Part shown: in pieces, positions 1 through 9,448 of the stretch
How positions within the stretch are numbered: the first letter of the stretch is position 1
Layout of the letters: each line of letters begins with the position of its first letter
Assembly (NCBI RefSeq): GCF_018390515.1
Contig: NZ_JAHBBK010000003.1
Coordinates: 620,001 to 684,000 of the forward strand
Source: Mucilaginibacter sp. Bleaf8
GTDB taxonomy: Bacteria; Bacteroidota; Bacteroidia; Sphingobacteriales; Sphingobacteriaceae
Direction: 5' to 3'
DNA length: 64,000 bases
The notes under the pieces: model-generated
Databases searched by the model: none
Seen by the model: the letters and a program-made list of their open reading frames with translations, nothing else
What the model was told of the DNA's origin: nothing
Translations under genes and position numbers: made by a program

Positions 1-1005
1 AGTCCGCAGGTTAAAAATGAGGTATACGATGTAATTATCATTGGTGCCGGTCCGGCAGGTTTGGCCGCTTCCGTTTACGGCGCATCCGAAGGATTAAAAA
101 CCCTGCTCATAGAGCGTAAGGCACCAGGCGGACAAGCGGGTACCAGCTCCCGTATCGAAAACTACCTGGGTTTCCCGACCGGTTTGAGTGGTGCCGATTT
201 AACCCGCAGGGCCATTACCCAGGCAACCCGCTTTGGCACCGAGTTTCTATCACCGCAGGGGGTTAAGGAAATACGCCTGAAGGATGGTTACAAAACCGTG
301 GTACTGGAGGATGACAGCACAGTAACCACTCGCGCCATTGTGGTTACCACCGGTGTGGATTACCGCAAGCTCGAAAACAAAGGGATAGAAGATTTTACCG
401 GAGCCGGCATATATTACGGCGCGGCTACAACCGAAGCGTTATCCTGTAAAGATAAAGCCGTATACATTGTAGGCGGCGGCAATTCGGCAGGTCAGGCGGC
501 TATGTATCTATCTAAATTTGCCAGGCAGGTACATATACTGATCCGCAGGGCCGATCTAACCTCTACCATGTCGGCTTACTTAATTGAACAGATCAAGCAA
601 ACCGAAAACATTAGCGTACATGGCGAATGTGAAGTAGCCGAGGCACAGGGCACCGAACGGCTGGAGCGCCTGGTAATCCGTTGTATTAAAGATGATACAA
701 CAGAAACGGTGGATGCAGACGCGCTTTATATATTTATTGGTACCAAGCCCTTTACCGAATGGCTGGGCGAAACCATTATCAAAAATGATAAAGGCTTTAT
801 TGAAACCGGCCGTGAGCTAAACCGCTACGACCACTTTAACGCCATCTGGAAAACCCAGCGCGATCCTTACCTGCTCGAAACCAGCTGCCCCGGCATTTTT
901 GCCGCAGGCGATGTAAGGGCTGGAACCATGAACCGTGTTGCCTCGGCTGTAGGCGAAGGTTCTATGGCCATTAGCTTTGTACATAAGTATTTAGCTGAGG
1001 TGTAA
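1..1005 (+). CDS. Thioredoxin-reductase-like FAD/NAD(P)-binding oxidoreductase, 5' end outside window
   Basis: The reading frame is open from base 1, so the N-terminus lies upstream. The visible part begins a few residues before the FAD-binding motif [11 protein letters not shown] and contains a second dinucleotide motif ([11 protein letters not shown]) and the closing FAD motif GIFAAGDVR, the layout of the thioredoxin reductase family. The redox-active CxxC of true TrxB is absent: the corresponding stretch reads YYGAATTEA. Such CxxC-less proteins are known fused behind a cyclic-nucleotide-binding or receiver domain; that such a domain precedes this one is inference. A perfect hairpin terminator follows. 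Family assignment is secure, substrate unknown. Confidence 0.85.
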   Translation, partial: SPQVKNEVYDVIIIGAGPAGLAASVYGASEGLKTLLIERKAPGGQAGTSSRIENYLGFPTGLSGADLTRRAITQATRFGTEFLSPQGVKEIRLKDGYKTVVLEDDSTVTTRAIVVTTGVDYRKLENKGIEDFTGAGIYYGAATTEALSCKDKAVYIVGGGNSAGQAAMYLSKFARQVHILIRRADLTSTMSAYLIEQIKQTENISVHGECEVAEAQGTERLERLVIRCIKDDTTETVDADALYIFIGTKPFTEWLGETIIKNDKGFIETGRELNRYDHFNAIWKTQRDPYLLETSCPGIFAAGDVRAGTMNRVASAVGEGSMAISFVHKYLAEV

Positions 1006-1015
1006 TACCTCGTTA

Positions 1016-1069
1016 GCATACTCACAAAAAAGGCAGCTCAAATATGAGCTGCCTTTTTTGTGAGTATGC
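1016..1069. terminator. Bidirectional terminator, 25-bp perfect stem
   Basis: Arms 1016-1040 and 1045-1069 are exact reverse complements around an AATA loop. Each strand ends its GC-rich core (GGCAGCTCA) with a run of six T, so it can stop both the oxidoreductase gene and the convergent gene at 1078. Confidence 0.9.
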
Positions 1070-1077
1070 CGAATAGT

Positions 1078-2076
1078 TTAATTGGTAAAACACTTAACTT
1101 TTAGCTTTAGCTTATAGTCGGGGTTAAGCGGCTCGTTGGTTTGAATAAGGCGCTGGGCACCGGTGTTGGCCGGGCAGGCAATAGCATTAGTGGCATCATA
1201 CACCAGGCCGGGCTTGCTGTTGGCCAGTTCCTGTGGTACATATATCTGTGTTTTGGTAATGGCATAACCGCTTGGAATGTAACGGATATAATAGCCATCG
1301 GGATGCAATGACCACACGCCCGACGGGTACTCCCGGTCAATGGTGGGGGTTAAGCCCGCCAGCATAGCATAGCGCTCCATCTCTTCGTAAGTAGCCGTGC
1401 CGGATGCTGCCAGCCGGCGAATGTTATTTTCGGCCTCAAAAACTGCTTGTACTGGTGTGGGCAGTTGTGCTTTGGCTTTATCCATCAGGTTGGCCGGTAA
1501 TATGCCCAGGGCGCCGCCTTCCAGTTTCATCAGGTCGGCAGGGCTTAACAGGGTTGTAGCAGTTAACTTAATCTCGGTGCCATAATCCACAAACCGGGTG
1601 CGCGCAATAATAGCCCAAAGCAGCATTTGTATATCGTGCTGCGTTACATTAGGGTGTGTTTCGGCGCTTTTTAAAATAGCAATTACCACATCTCTTTTAG
1701 GGCCTAATACAGGCGCAAGCATATAACCGTCGCCGTTGCTGGGGCCGCGGGTACCGGCATGCAGGCAATAGCTTTTATTGGTCATCTCATAAAAGCCGGC
1801 ACATAGTTTATAACCGCCGCCTTGCGCCTTGGGTAACAAGTACAAAGGCTGGGCTGCTTCATCGGCATGAAAGGATGGCGGTTGTTTGCCTGTGCTGTTT
1901 ACATCTTTAAAGCTGGTGGTAATGGCCCCAGGCTGCTTCAGTATTTTATTTAGCCCGGTGCTGCCGGCAAGTTCGCTGCCTTTTTCAAAAAGCGCTTTGC
2001 CCAAGCCGCCAAATTGTGCGTGTGAATGGTAAGCGATGCAAGTAAATATTGTTATCAATAATATTAGCTTCTTCAT
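1078..2076 (-). CDS. Secreted protein of unknown function (332 aa)
   Basis: It starts with a clear signal peptide (KKLILLITIFTCIAYHSHA, cleavage before QFGG), so the product should be exported to the periplasm or surface. I do not recognise the family. The mature part has a distinctive cysteine-containing stretch (YKLCAGFYEM, SYCLHAGTRGPSNGDGYML) and a later tyrosine-rich part (DGYYIRYIPSGYA). Five cysteines in the mature chain could form disulfides. It is transcribed alone, convergent with the upstream oxidoreductase and divergent from the hybrid kinase. No catalytic motif is evident. Confidence 0.7.
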   Translation of the reverse strand: MKKLILLITIFTCIAYHSHAQFGGLGKALFEKGSELAGSTGLNKILKQPGAITTSFKDVNSTGKQPPSFHADEAAQPLYLLPKAQGGGYKLCAGFYEMTNKSYCLHAGTRGPSNGDGYMLAPVLGPKRDVVIAILKSAETHPNVTQHDIQMLLWAIIARTRFVDYGTEIKLTATTLLSPADLMKLEGGALGILPANLMDKAKAQLPTPVQAVFEAENNIRRLAASGTATYEEMERYAMLAGLTPTIDREYPSGVWSLHPDGYYIRYIPSGYAITKTQIYVPQELANSKPGLVYDATNAIACPANTGAQRLIQTNEPLNPDYKLKLKVKCFTN

Positions 2077-2298
2077 AGTGATAAGAAATGTGCGGCTAAA
2101 TTATAAAAACGCAATTAACTATCCATTAAATACCATTTCAATTTGTTAAAAGGCAGCTGGCTGTTTTTAGGTAGTTGTATAATTATTTGTGTATGGGTTA
2201 CTTGTATATAAGTACAACAAACCTGTTATATTTACGTATTACCGCTAACCAAGCAGCCCGACTATTTGTTAACCTGTTATATTTTTATTTTATAATTG

Positions 2299-5200
2299 AT
2301 GCCTGATTCGCTGAACGAGCAAGGTAGATTACAAGCCTTGCATAGCTATAATATATTAGATACCCAACAGGAGAAGGAGTTTGATAAGCTAACCGAACTG
2401 GCATCCATCATCTGTAATGTACCTGTATCATTGGTAACCCTCATAGATGAGGACAGGCAATGGATCAAGTCAAAGGTTGGGCTTGATTTGAACGAAACCA
2501 GCCGTGAAACTGCTTTTTGTAATTACACCATACAGGGTACCGAACTGTTGGAGGTAGAAAATATGGCTGCGGATGACCGGTTTAAGGACAACCCATCTGT
2601 ATCTGGCGAAGCGCATATGCGTTTTTATGCAGGTTACCCGATAACCGATCCGACGGGGCACAATTTAGGCAGCGTTTGTGTAATAGATTATCAGCCACGA
2701 AAATTAACTTCAGAACAGCGGCAATCGCTCAAAGTAATCAGAGATTTAGTACTTGACCTAATTGTTGAGCGCAGGCAACGGCAGGAACATCAGCACTTTG
2801 AAAAAATATTTAACCTTTCTAATGACCTGATTTGTGTAGCCACTACTGATGGCTTTTTAAAGAAAATCAATCCCGCATTTGAAAAGGTATTAGGATGGGA
2901 TAAAAGTTTTCTGCTCGCCCATAGTTATTTTGAACTCGTGCATGCAGATGATCTGAACGCGTTAAAGGACGCGCTGGAAAAACTGGCTTCGGGTATTCCC
3001 ATTATTAACTTTAATTTCAGGATGAAATGTGCAGAGGGGCAGTATAAAACCCTGCAATGGACGGCTACGCCCGAGCCTGCTACAGGAGCATTATTTGCCA
3101 TTGGCCGCGATGTTAGTAATGAAAAAGAACAGGAAGCTTTGTTGCATCAGTCAGAAAGCCGTTTAAGAGCTTTTTTTGAAAACTCTAAGGGCTTGATGTG
3201 TACCCATAATTTAAAAGGCAAACTGCTTACAGTAAATACAGCCGGAGCCGCGCTGCTGGGTTATACAGCCGAGGAGTTAATAGGCCGTAATTTGGCAGAT
3301 ATTATTGTGCCTGAGTATCTGGACGACCTTAACTACTACATGCAAAGTATTTTGCAAACCGGTAAGGCCGACGGGCTGATGCATACCCGCCACAAAGATG
3401 GCCACATGATGATCTGGTTATACAATAACGTACTTGAAAAGGATACCCATGGCAACAGTTACATAATTGGTAATGCTGTGGATATTACCGAAAGATACGA
3501 ACTGGAAAATAACCTGAAACGCACCCAGCAAATGCTGGAAGAAACGAATGAAGTAGCACGGATAGGTACCTGGGAGCTGAATGTTGATTATCAAACACTA
3601 TATTGGTCGCCCATTACTAAGGCCATACATGGCGTTCCGGATGATTATGTGCCGGCGTATGATAAAGCCTTGGATTTTTACCAGGGGCACAGTCGGGAGG
3701 TAATCCTGAGTGCGGTAAGTAAAGCGGTAAATGAGGGTTTGCCTTATGATATTGAAATACAAATAGTAAATGCCAAGGGCGAAAAGATATGGGTGAGGGC
3801 TATTGGTAAACCTGATTTTGAGAATGGGGTCTGCAAGCGCCTGTATGGTATCTTTCAGGATATTAATGCCAAAAAGGCGGCCGAGCTGGAATTATTGAAC
3901 GAAAAGCTGCGTTTGGCCGCCTTTGTAGAACATTCGCCCGCTGCAGTAGCCATGATGGATACCCAGTTACGCTATGTAGCCGTGAGTAACCGGTGGCGCG
4001 AGGGGTACAAGATTAGCGAAAATATAATCGGCAGGTCGCAGCATGAACTGTTTCCGCACCTATCCGGGCGCTGGACAGATATCTGTTTGCAGGCTTTACA
4101 AGGCGAATCGCATAAAGGCGATGAATCTAAATGGCGGCCCGATGGCTGGGATCATGATCAGTACCTGCGCTGGGAAATTGTGCCCTGGTATCAGTATGAT
4201 AATACCATAGGTGGTGTTATTGTATTTACAGAGGATATTACCGAAAGCTGTTTACAACGCGAAGAGCTTCACCGGGCCAAATTGCATGCCGAGCAGGCCA
4301 GCATAGCCAAATCTGAGTTTTTGGCTAACATGAGTCATGAAATACGTACGCCGCTTAACGGCGTGATCGGCTTTACCGACCTGGTGCTGAAAACGGATTT
4401 AAATGCTACGCAGCATCAGTATCTTACTATCGTAAACCAATCGGCCAATGCCTTATTAAGCATCATTAACGATATTCTTGATTTTTCAAAGATTGAGGCC
4501 GGTAAGCTGGAGCTGGACGTAGACCAATGCGATTTGCTGGAGCTGAGCAGCCAGGCCGCTGATATGATTACCTACCAGGCGCAAAAAAAGGGACTGGAAG
4601 TGCTGCTAAACATAGCACCCGAGCTGCCCCGCTTTGTATGGGCCGATGCCGTGCGTATTAAGCAGATACTGGTAAACTTGTTGGGCAATGCCGTTAAGTT
4701 TACCGAACAGGGAGAAATAGAACTGAAAATTGCGCCGCTTAGCCCTATGCAAAACGATTATATTGATTTGCTTTTTGAAGTGCGCGATACGGGTATTGGT
4801 ATTAAAGAAGAGAAGCAAAATAAAATTTTTGAAGCTTTTTCGCAGGAGGATGCTTCAACCACCAAAAAATATGGTGGTACGGGCCTGGGGCTTACCATAT
4901 CTAATAAGCTTTTAGGGCTGATGGGAAGCCGTTTGGAACTTAATAGTAAACCAGGTAAAGGCAGCTGTTTCTTTTTCAGGGTGAGGGTTAAAGCCGAGCA
5001 GGGCGAGCCTTTGAAATGGAAAGACATCGACTACATTAAAAAAGTACTGATTGTTGACGATAATGAGAATAACCGCCTTATTTTAAGGCAAATGCTCTTG
5101 CTTAAAAATATTGAGGTTGACGAGGCCGTTAACGGCTTCGAAGCGCTGCAGTTGCTGGCAAAGCAAAATCGCTATGATGTGATTTTGATGGATTACCATA

Positions 5201-6207
5201 TGCCTTATATGGACGGACTGGAAACCATCCGCAAGATACGAGAAAGCTTTTTTGATACTTTCGACGAGCAGCCCATCATTTTGTTACACAGCTCATCTGA
5301 TGATGAACGTATTATCCGTACCTGTACTGAATTGGGTGTTGAACATCGCCTCGTGAAACCCATAAAACTGCAGGATTTGTTTAACAGCCTGCACCGTATG
5401 CGTTTGCATGAACCAGAACCAACCGGTGCCGGTACAGTTTCTCAAAACGAATTTGATCCTGCTGACTATACGATATTAATAGTTGAGGATAATATGGTAA
5501 ACATGCTTCTGGCAAAAACCATTATCCAAAAAATAGCCCCAAGGGCTATTATACTCGAAGCTTTGAACGGGCAGGAAGCCTTAAGGGTATACGAACAGGC
5601 CGACTTGATTTTTATGGATATCCAGATGCCCGGCATGAACGGCTATGAGGCAACCCAGGCAATCCGGGCTAAAGAAACGGACCGGCATGTGCCCATTATT
5701 GCACTTACTGCCGGTAACGTAAAAGGCGAACGGGAAAAGTGCCTGGAAGCCGGAATGGACGACTTTGCGGTAAAACCATTTGTTGAAGATACCATCAGGC
5801 ACCTGTTTGAGGTTTGGCTGAATACTCCGCAGCAAGGTTATGAAGCAGGCAGTAATTCTGCCATGAATACCGACGTGCTTTTTAATATAGAGGTGATTAA
5901 AAAATATGTGGGCGATGATAAAGATGTAATTGTGGAAGTTTTGAAGGTAACTTTACAGGAGTTGCGTAAATCGTTGGCTATGTTAAAGGCACAAACCGGC
6001 AACGCCGATTTAAGCGGGCTGAACGCCACCGGGCACAAACTGTACGGTATGGCTGCCAGCACAGGGTTACAGCAACTCACCGTTGCAGCTCATCGGTTGG
6101 AGGTATTGGATGGGTTGGAAAGCCAGCAGGCGTTTGAATTGCTTAACGATATGGATGCGCAAATCAACGCAAGCATCAAAGCAATTGAAGATTTTATAGG
6201 AGTTTAA
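2299..6207 (+). CDS. Hybrid sensor histidine kinase GAF-PASx4-HK-REC-REC-HPt (1302 aa)
   Basis: Domains in order: N-terminal GAF (about 25-155), four PAS sensor modules (about 170-660, the third and fourth more divergent), HisKA with phospho-acceptor His680 in SHEIRTP, HATPase with N-box NLLGNAVKF and G-boxes DTGIGI and GTGLGL (to about 900), receiver 1 (Asp965 in LMDYHMP), receiver 2 (Asp1107 in FMDIQMP) and a C-terminal HPt domain (His1246 in GHKLYG). There is no transmembrane segment, so it is a cytoplasmic phosphorelay protein. An ATG at 2299 is preferred over the TTG one codon upstream. A single-domain response regulator follows at 6300 and is a plausible output partner. A second, related kinase lies at 53634. 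Confidence 0.93.
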   Translation: MPDSLNEQGRLQALHSYNILDTQQEKEFDKLTELASIICNVPVSLVTLIDEDRQWIKSKVGLDLNETSRETAFCNYTIQGTELLEVENMAADDRFKDNPSVSGEAHMRFYAGYPITDPTGHNLGSVCVIDYQPRKLTSEQRQSLKVIRDLVLDLIVERRQRQEHQHFEKIFNLSNDLICVATTDGFLKKINPAFEKVLGWDKSFLLAHSYFELVHADDLNALKDALEKLASGIPIINFNFRMKCAEGQYKTLQWTATPEPATGALFAIGRDVSNEKEQEALLHQSESRLRAFFENSKGLMCTHNLKGKLLTVNTAGAALLGYTAEELIGRNLADIIVPEYLDDLNYYMQSILQTGKADGLMHTRHKDGHMMIWLYNNVLEKDTHGNSYIIGNAVDITERYELENNLKRTQQMLEETNEVARIGTWELNVDYQTLYWSPITKAIHGVPDDYVPAYDKALDFYQGHSREVILSAVSKAVNEGLPYDIEIQIVNAKGEKIWVRAIGKPDFENGVCKRLYGIFQDINAKKAAELELLNEKLRLAAFVEHSPAAVAMMDTQLRYVAVSNRWREGYKISENIIGRSQHELFPHLSGRWTDICLQALQGESHKGDESKWRPDGWDHDQYLRWEIVPWYQYDNTIGGVIVFTEDITESCLQREELHRAKLHAEQASIAKSEFLANMSHEIRTPLNGVIGFTDLVLKTDLNATQHQYLTIVNQSANALLSIINDILDFSKIEAGKLELDVDQCDLLELSSQAADMITYQAQKKGLEVLLNIAPELPRFVWADAVRIKQILVNLLGNAVKFTEQGEIELKIAPLSPMQNDYIDLLFEVRDTGIGIKEEKQNKIFEAFSQEDASTTKKYGGTGLGLTISNKLLGLMGSRLELNSKPGKGSCFFFRVRVKAEQGEPLKWKDIDYIKKVLIVDDNENNRLILRQMLLLKNIEVDEAVNGFEALQLLAKQNRYDVILMDYHMPYMDGLETIRKIRESFFDTFDEQPIILLHSSSDDERIIRTCTELGVEHRLVKPIKLQDLFNSLHRMRLHEPEPTGAGTVSQNEFDPADYTILIVEDNMVNMLLAKTIIQKIAPRAIILEALNGQEALRVYEQADLIFMDIQMPGMNGYEATQAIRAKETDRHVPIIALTAGNVKGEREKCLEAGMDDFAVKPFVEDTIRHLFEVWLNTPQQGYEAGSNSAMNTDVLFNIEVIKKYVGDDKDVIVEVLKVTLQELRKSLAMLKAQTGNADLSGLNATGHKLYGMAASTGLQQLTVAAHRLEVLDGLESQQAFELLNDMDAQINASIKAIEDFIGV

Positions 6208-6299
6208 GCTTTGTGATATAAGAGTTGCTGTCAATGCGTAATTGAGTGATTCTGTGGTACGGTAATTGAAAAAGCAGTAATACTAAATAGGAAGCCCGC

Positions 6300-6701
6300 A
6301 TGTGTAAACTGGTGATGATTGATGATAACCCCTTAGAGCATTTGATAATTCAGAAGATGTGCGAGCGTTATGCGCTTTTTGAAGATGCCGTGCACCTTTA
6401 TGATGGCAGAACAATGCTCAACATGTTGGGGAATAATGAGGAAGAAAGTTCACAGATACCGGATGTTATATTGCTGGATCTCAACATGCCTTCTTTCAGT
6501 GGATGGGAATTTTTACATGGTTTTGATGCTATATCCGCTAAATTGAAAAAGCCGATAAGTGTTTACATCCTGTCGTCTTCTATCGATCAGGTCGAGAAAG
6601 CTAAAACACAATCTTACCCGTTTGTAAAAGATTTTATCAGTAAACCCATTAAGAAGGAGACACTAAAATCGCTTTTTGATAAGCACACAGACGTGGCTTA
6701 G
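6300..6701 (+). CDS. Single-domain response regulator (133 aa)
   Basis: It is a stand-alone receiver domain: acidic pair DD at residues 8-9, phospho-acceptor Asp60 in LLDLNMPSFSG, the conserved Ser/Thr in LSSS and Lys in ISKPIKK. No output domain is attached, so it probably relays phosphate or acts through protein contact. It begins 93 bases after the hybrid kinase, in the same direction, and may be cotranscribed with it; that pairing is inference. Confidence 0.9.
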   Translation: MCKLVMIDDNPLEHLIIQKMCERYALFEDAVHLYDGRTMLNMLGNNEEESSQIPDVILLDLNMPSFSGWEFLHGFDAISAKLKKPISVYILSSSIDQVEKAKTQSYPFVKDFISKPIKKETLKSLFDKHTDVA

Positions 6702-6715
6702 TTATGCCCTTCGCA

Positions 6716-7327
6716 TTACGGTGTTATCATAGTGCGAAACGTAAGATTAATACGCGGCTGCGTTACGCGCTTTGATTTGGGTAAGGCATGCAACCAATGT
6801 GTTTGTGTGGTTCCCTGCATCATCAATAAACTACCGCTTTGCAGCATTAATGAAACGCCTTGTTTTGTAGCTTTGTGTTTAAAGGCAAACTTTCTTTCGG
6901 CACCAAAACTCAATGAGGCTATTGCGGTGTTTTTACCTAACGATTTTTCATCATCACTGTGCCAGGCCATGCCCTCGTTTCCATCATGGTACAGGTTGAG
7001 CAGGCAGGAGTTGAAGGTGACGCCTGATAAGTTTTCGACCAAGTGTTTAAGCGTTTTCAACTCCGGTGTCCATGATAATGCCTGTTTGGTGGTGTTGGAG
7101 TAAGTGTAAGCATAATCGCTGTCACCGTACCAGGCTACTTTGCGTTTGGTTATGATATGCCTGCCAAAAATTACCGCCTCGTCATTTTTCCAATGTATGG
7201 TATCCAGTAAGGTTTGGGCATAAGTAGCTGCTTCGTTAGCAGGCATAATACGGCCATAGTATAAAGCCTCGCCGTCATACGGTAACAGGTTGCTTGGCCC
7301 GTTAGTATGGTTGTTGAATAAATCCAT
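6716..7327 (-). CDS. alkB: AlkB-type 2-oxoglutarate/Fe(II) DNA-repair dioxygenase
   Basis: Oxidatively removes methyl groups from alkylated bases. The iron facial triad is visible as HSD (in MAWHSDDEK) and the later His in HWLHALP, followed by the family's RINLTFR, which binds 2-oxoglutarate. The chosen start is the ATG at 7327 (MDLFNNH), preceded by GGAG; a longer frame upstream merely overlaps the preceding gene. It overlaps that gene (Ada metal-binding domain) by 26 bases and is the third gene of an alkylation-repair operon, which supports a repair role. Confidence 0.9.
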   Translation of the reverse strand: MDLFNNHTNGPSNLLPYDGEALYYGRIMPANEAATYAQTLLDTIHWKNDEAVIFGRHIITKRKVAWYGDSDYAYTYSNTTKQALSWTPELKTLKHLVENLSGVTFNSCLLNLYHDGNEGMAWHSDDEKSLGKNTAIASLSFGAERKFAFKHKATKQGVSLMLQSGSLLMMQGTTQTHWLHALPKSKRVTQPRINLTFRTMITP

Positions 7328-7559
7328 TTCTCCAGTTTTTATATGCTGTTTTGAGGCAGTGCCCGCAAGGGCGATAGCCCATTTGAATAGCTTCCTGAAC
7401 GGAGCTGAAAAATACACGGTTTGTTCGCCTCATCCGCTTGCCCGACGGGCATTTTAGCTGCCCATAAATTTTTAGCTTGCGGTTGCCGCCTAAAGTAACT
7501 GTTCCGTTTTTGATGAGTTTTCTTAATTCGGCGTCGCCCACAGTTGCATGGTCAATCAT
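7302..7559 (-). CDS. Stand-alone Ada-type metal-binding domain protein (85 aa)
   Basis: The motifs KIYGQLKCPSGKRM and GYRPCGHCLK match the N-terminal zinc domain of Ada, the part that in E. coli accepts methyl groups from phosphotriesters. Here it is a separate small gene. Cysteines 37, 65 and 68 correspond to Ada Cys38, Cys69 and Cys72; the fourth ligand, Cys42, is replaced by Lys41. Its start overlaps the stop of the AraC-methyltransferase gene (ATGA) and its 3' end overlaps alkB. Whether it still binds zinc or repairs phosphotriesters is uncertain. Confidence 0.82.
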   Translation of the reverse strand: MIDHATVGDAELRKLIKNGTVTLGGNRKLKIYGQLKCPSGKRMRRTNRVFFSSVQEAIQMGYRPCGHCLKTAYKNWRNGFIQQPY

Positions 7560-8434
7560 GGTTTAGCCACATCTGCCACTACTGCAATATCTTCATCGCC
7601 CAACACAAGGGCCGATTCCCACCCAATGATAGCTGTTTTGCGGGTTAAGCCCCAAAGGTAGCCGCCCATACTGCCCGTGCCGCGAATTACCCGATGGCAG
7701 GGAATTAAAAACGCAACCGGGTTGCTGCCAATAGCCGACCCAACCGCACGTGCAGCCTTATGATTTTCAATATGGCTGCAAATGCCTGCATAAGTTACCA
7801 GGCTGCCCATGGGTATTTTAAGTAAGGCCTCCCATACCTTTAATTGAAAAGCAGTGCCCTTGAGGTGAAGCTTTACTTTTTGCAGTTGGCTCCAATCCTG
7901 TGTAAAAAGATTAAGTGCCTGCTGCTGGTGCTGGTCTGCCATGTGCTGGTACCGTGCGTTAGGAAACAGCTTTTGCAAATCGTTCAAAGCAGTATCACTG
8001 TTCCCGGCAAAATGCATGTAGCATATTCCTTTAGGTGTAGATGCCACAATTACCTCCCCAAAGGGGGTTTGAGCAAAGCTATAGTTGATCTGTAAACTCT
8101 CGCCACCGTTCTTGTATTCGCCAGGCGTCATGCCCTCTATCTGTATAAACAGGTCGTGCAGGCGTGATGGGCCGGATAGGCCGGTTTCATAGGCCGTATC
8201 TAATAAATTAACCTGCTGCCTGAGCAAACCCTTGGCGTGTTCCAAACTCAGGTATTGTATAAACTTTTTGGGCGATACCCCTGCCCATTCCTTAAACAAG
8301 CGCTGAAAATGGAAAGGGCTCATATTAGCCTGTTCGGCAATAGTATTTAAATCGGGCTGGGCCTTAAAGTTGGCTTTGATGTATTCAATGGCCCTGGCTA
8401 TCTGTTCGTAATGGCTCAACTCCTGTGCGTTCAT
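7556..8434 (-). CDS. AraC-type HTH / O6-methylguanine-DNA methyltransferase fusion (Ada-like)
   Basis: The N-terminal half (about 1-110) is an AraC-type double helix-turn-helix (NTIAEQANMSPFHFQRLFKEWAGVSPKKF). The C-terminal half is the methyltransferase with the acceptor Cys246 in PCHRVIRGTGSMGGY. It lacks the Ada metal-binding domain, which is encoded by the next gene. It is the first gene of a translationally coupled operon with the metal-binding protein and alkB, so it probably repairs O6-alkylguanine and may regulate the operon. The promoter would lie between 8435 and 8500. Confidence 0.92.
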   Translation of the reverse strand: MNAQELSHYEQIARAIEYIKANFKAQPDLNTIAEQANMSPFHFQRLFKEWAGVSPKKFIQYLSLEHAKGLLRQQVNLLDTAYETGLSGPSRLHDLFIQIEGMTPGEYKNGGESLQINYSFAQTPFGEVIVASTPKGICYMHFAGNSDTALNDLQKLFPNARYQHMADQHQQQALNLFTQDWSQLQKVKLHLKGTAFQLKVWEALLKIPMGSLVTYAGICSHIENHKAARAVGSAIGSNPVAFLIPCHRVIRGTGSMGGYLWGLTRKTAIIGWESALVLGDEDIAVVADVAKP

Positions 8435-8502
8435 AACTTATCCATTTAATATCACAAAAATAGGATTAGGGGAGGGGTGGTAAAACCCGTTTCTTGCGGA
8501 AT

Positions 8503-9366
8503 TTACGTTAAAACCAATGCTCCGGTAAAGCGGGAGCGCCCCATGGTTGGGTTAACGCCAGTCATCTTTTTATAGAACTTATTAAAATGGCTCAGATCTG
8601 TAAATCCCAGTTCATTGCTGATCTCTTTAATAGAATAGGAACTATACTTAAGCCGGTTATCAATCAGGTGTAACTTATAACGGTTAACATAATCACGCAG
8701 GTTGGTGCCTGTACGCTCTTTAAAGTAAATGCCCAGATAATGTTTGGACAAACTAAATACCGAGGCTAGGTGGTCTGCCTGTGTAAATTCTGCGCAATTG
8801 ATGTGCTCATGAATGTAATGCATAAGGTGTGTCGTCTTTGCATCGTGTTTGGTATTGGTTGTATGGGGGAGCACTGGCAAATTGCGTTTGAGTTGAGCAA
8901 ACAGGGCTTGTATTAAAAAGAACAAAGCTTCATTCATCTCACTGCGGATGTCTGTCCACTCTTTTACAATCAGGTTAATGAGCATGGCTGCTTTTTCTGC
9001 TTCTACAGGTGAGTTAAACTTAAGCTCATGCTGCCTGCCGGTGTGTATAAGCAGGCTGTCAATATCCTGGTTCCAGCGGCGGGTTGCTGGTATATTTCCA
9101 ATGCCTTTTAAATATACGTTAGTGAACTTAAGGAAAGTGAATTCAGTTTCTTCTTCAATTTCAAAATGGTGAATGTCGCATGGTGCCAGCAGGAAAACAG
9201 CGCTGTTTTCATAATGATAATGCATGCTGGATACGTAATGCTTCCCTTTTCCACGATGGATAAAGATGATTTCGAAATGATTGTGGTTATGTACCGGGTG
9301 CTCCCAGCGTTCGGCATTGAAATGCGATACTTTTAAGAATTCATGTTGTATATACTTCTTCACCAT
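8503..9366 (-). CDS. AraC-family transcriptional regulator with cupin sensor
   Basis: The N-terminal half carries a cupin-like signature (HPVHNHNHFEIIFIHRGKGKH). The C-terminal 100 residues are two helix-turn-helix motifs, the second ending in ELGFTDLSHFNKFYKKMTGVNP. The start is taken at ATG 9366 (MVKKYIQHEF), preceded by AAGG; the longer frame begins with TTG. It is divergent from the PRISE-type reductase at 9449, 82 bases away, and is the obvious candidate to control it. The effector is unknown. Confidence 0.9.
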   Translation of the reverse strand: MVKKYIQHEFLKVSHFNAERWEHPVHNHNHFEIIFIHRGKGKHYVSSMHYHYENSAVFLLAPCDIHHFEIEEETEFTFLKFTNVYLKGIGNIPATRRWNQDIDSLLIHTGRQHELKFNSPVEAEKAAMLINLIVKEWTDIRSEMNEALFFLIQALFAQLKRNLPVLPHTTNTKHDAKTTHLMHYIHEHINCAEFTQADHLASVFSLSKHYLGIYFKERTGTNLRDYVNRYKLHLIDNRLKYSSYSIKEISNELGFTDLSHFNKFYKKMTGVNPTMGRSRFTGALVLT

Positions 9367-9448
9367 CCTTAACAAAGTACTATAAAACCATGAATATATA
9401 CAAGTGATGCAATGGCTTGCTTAACGAGCTTTGGCAAAAAATAAAGGT

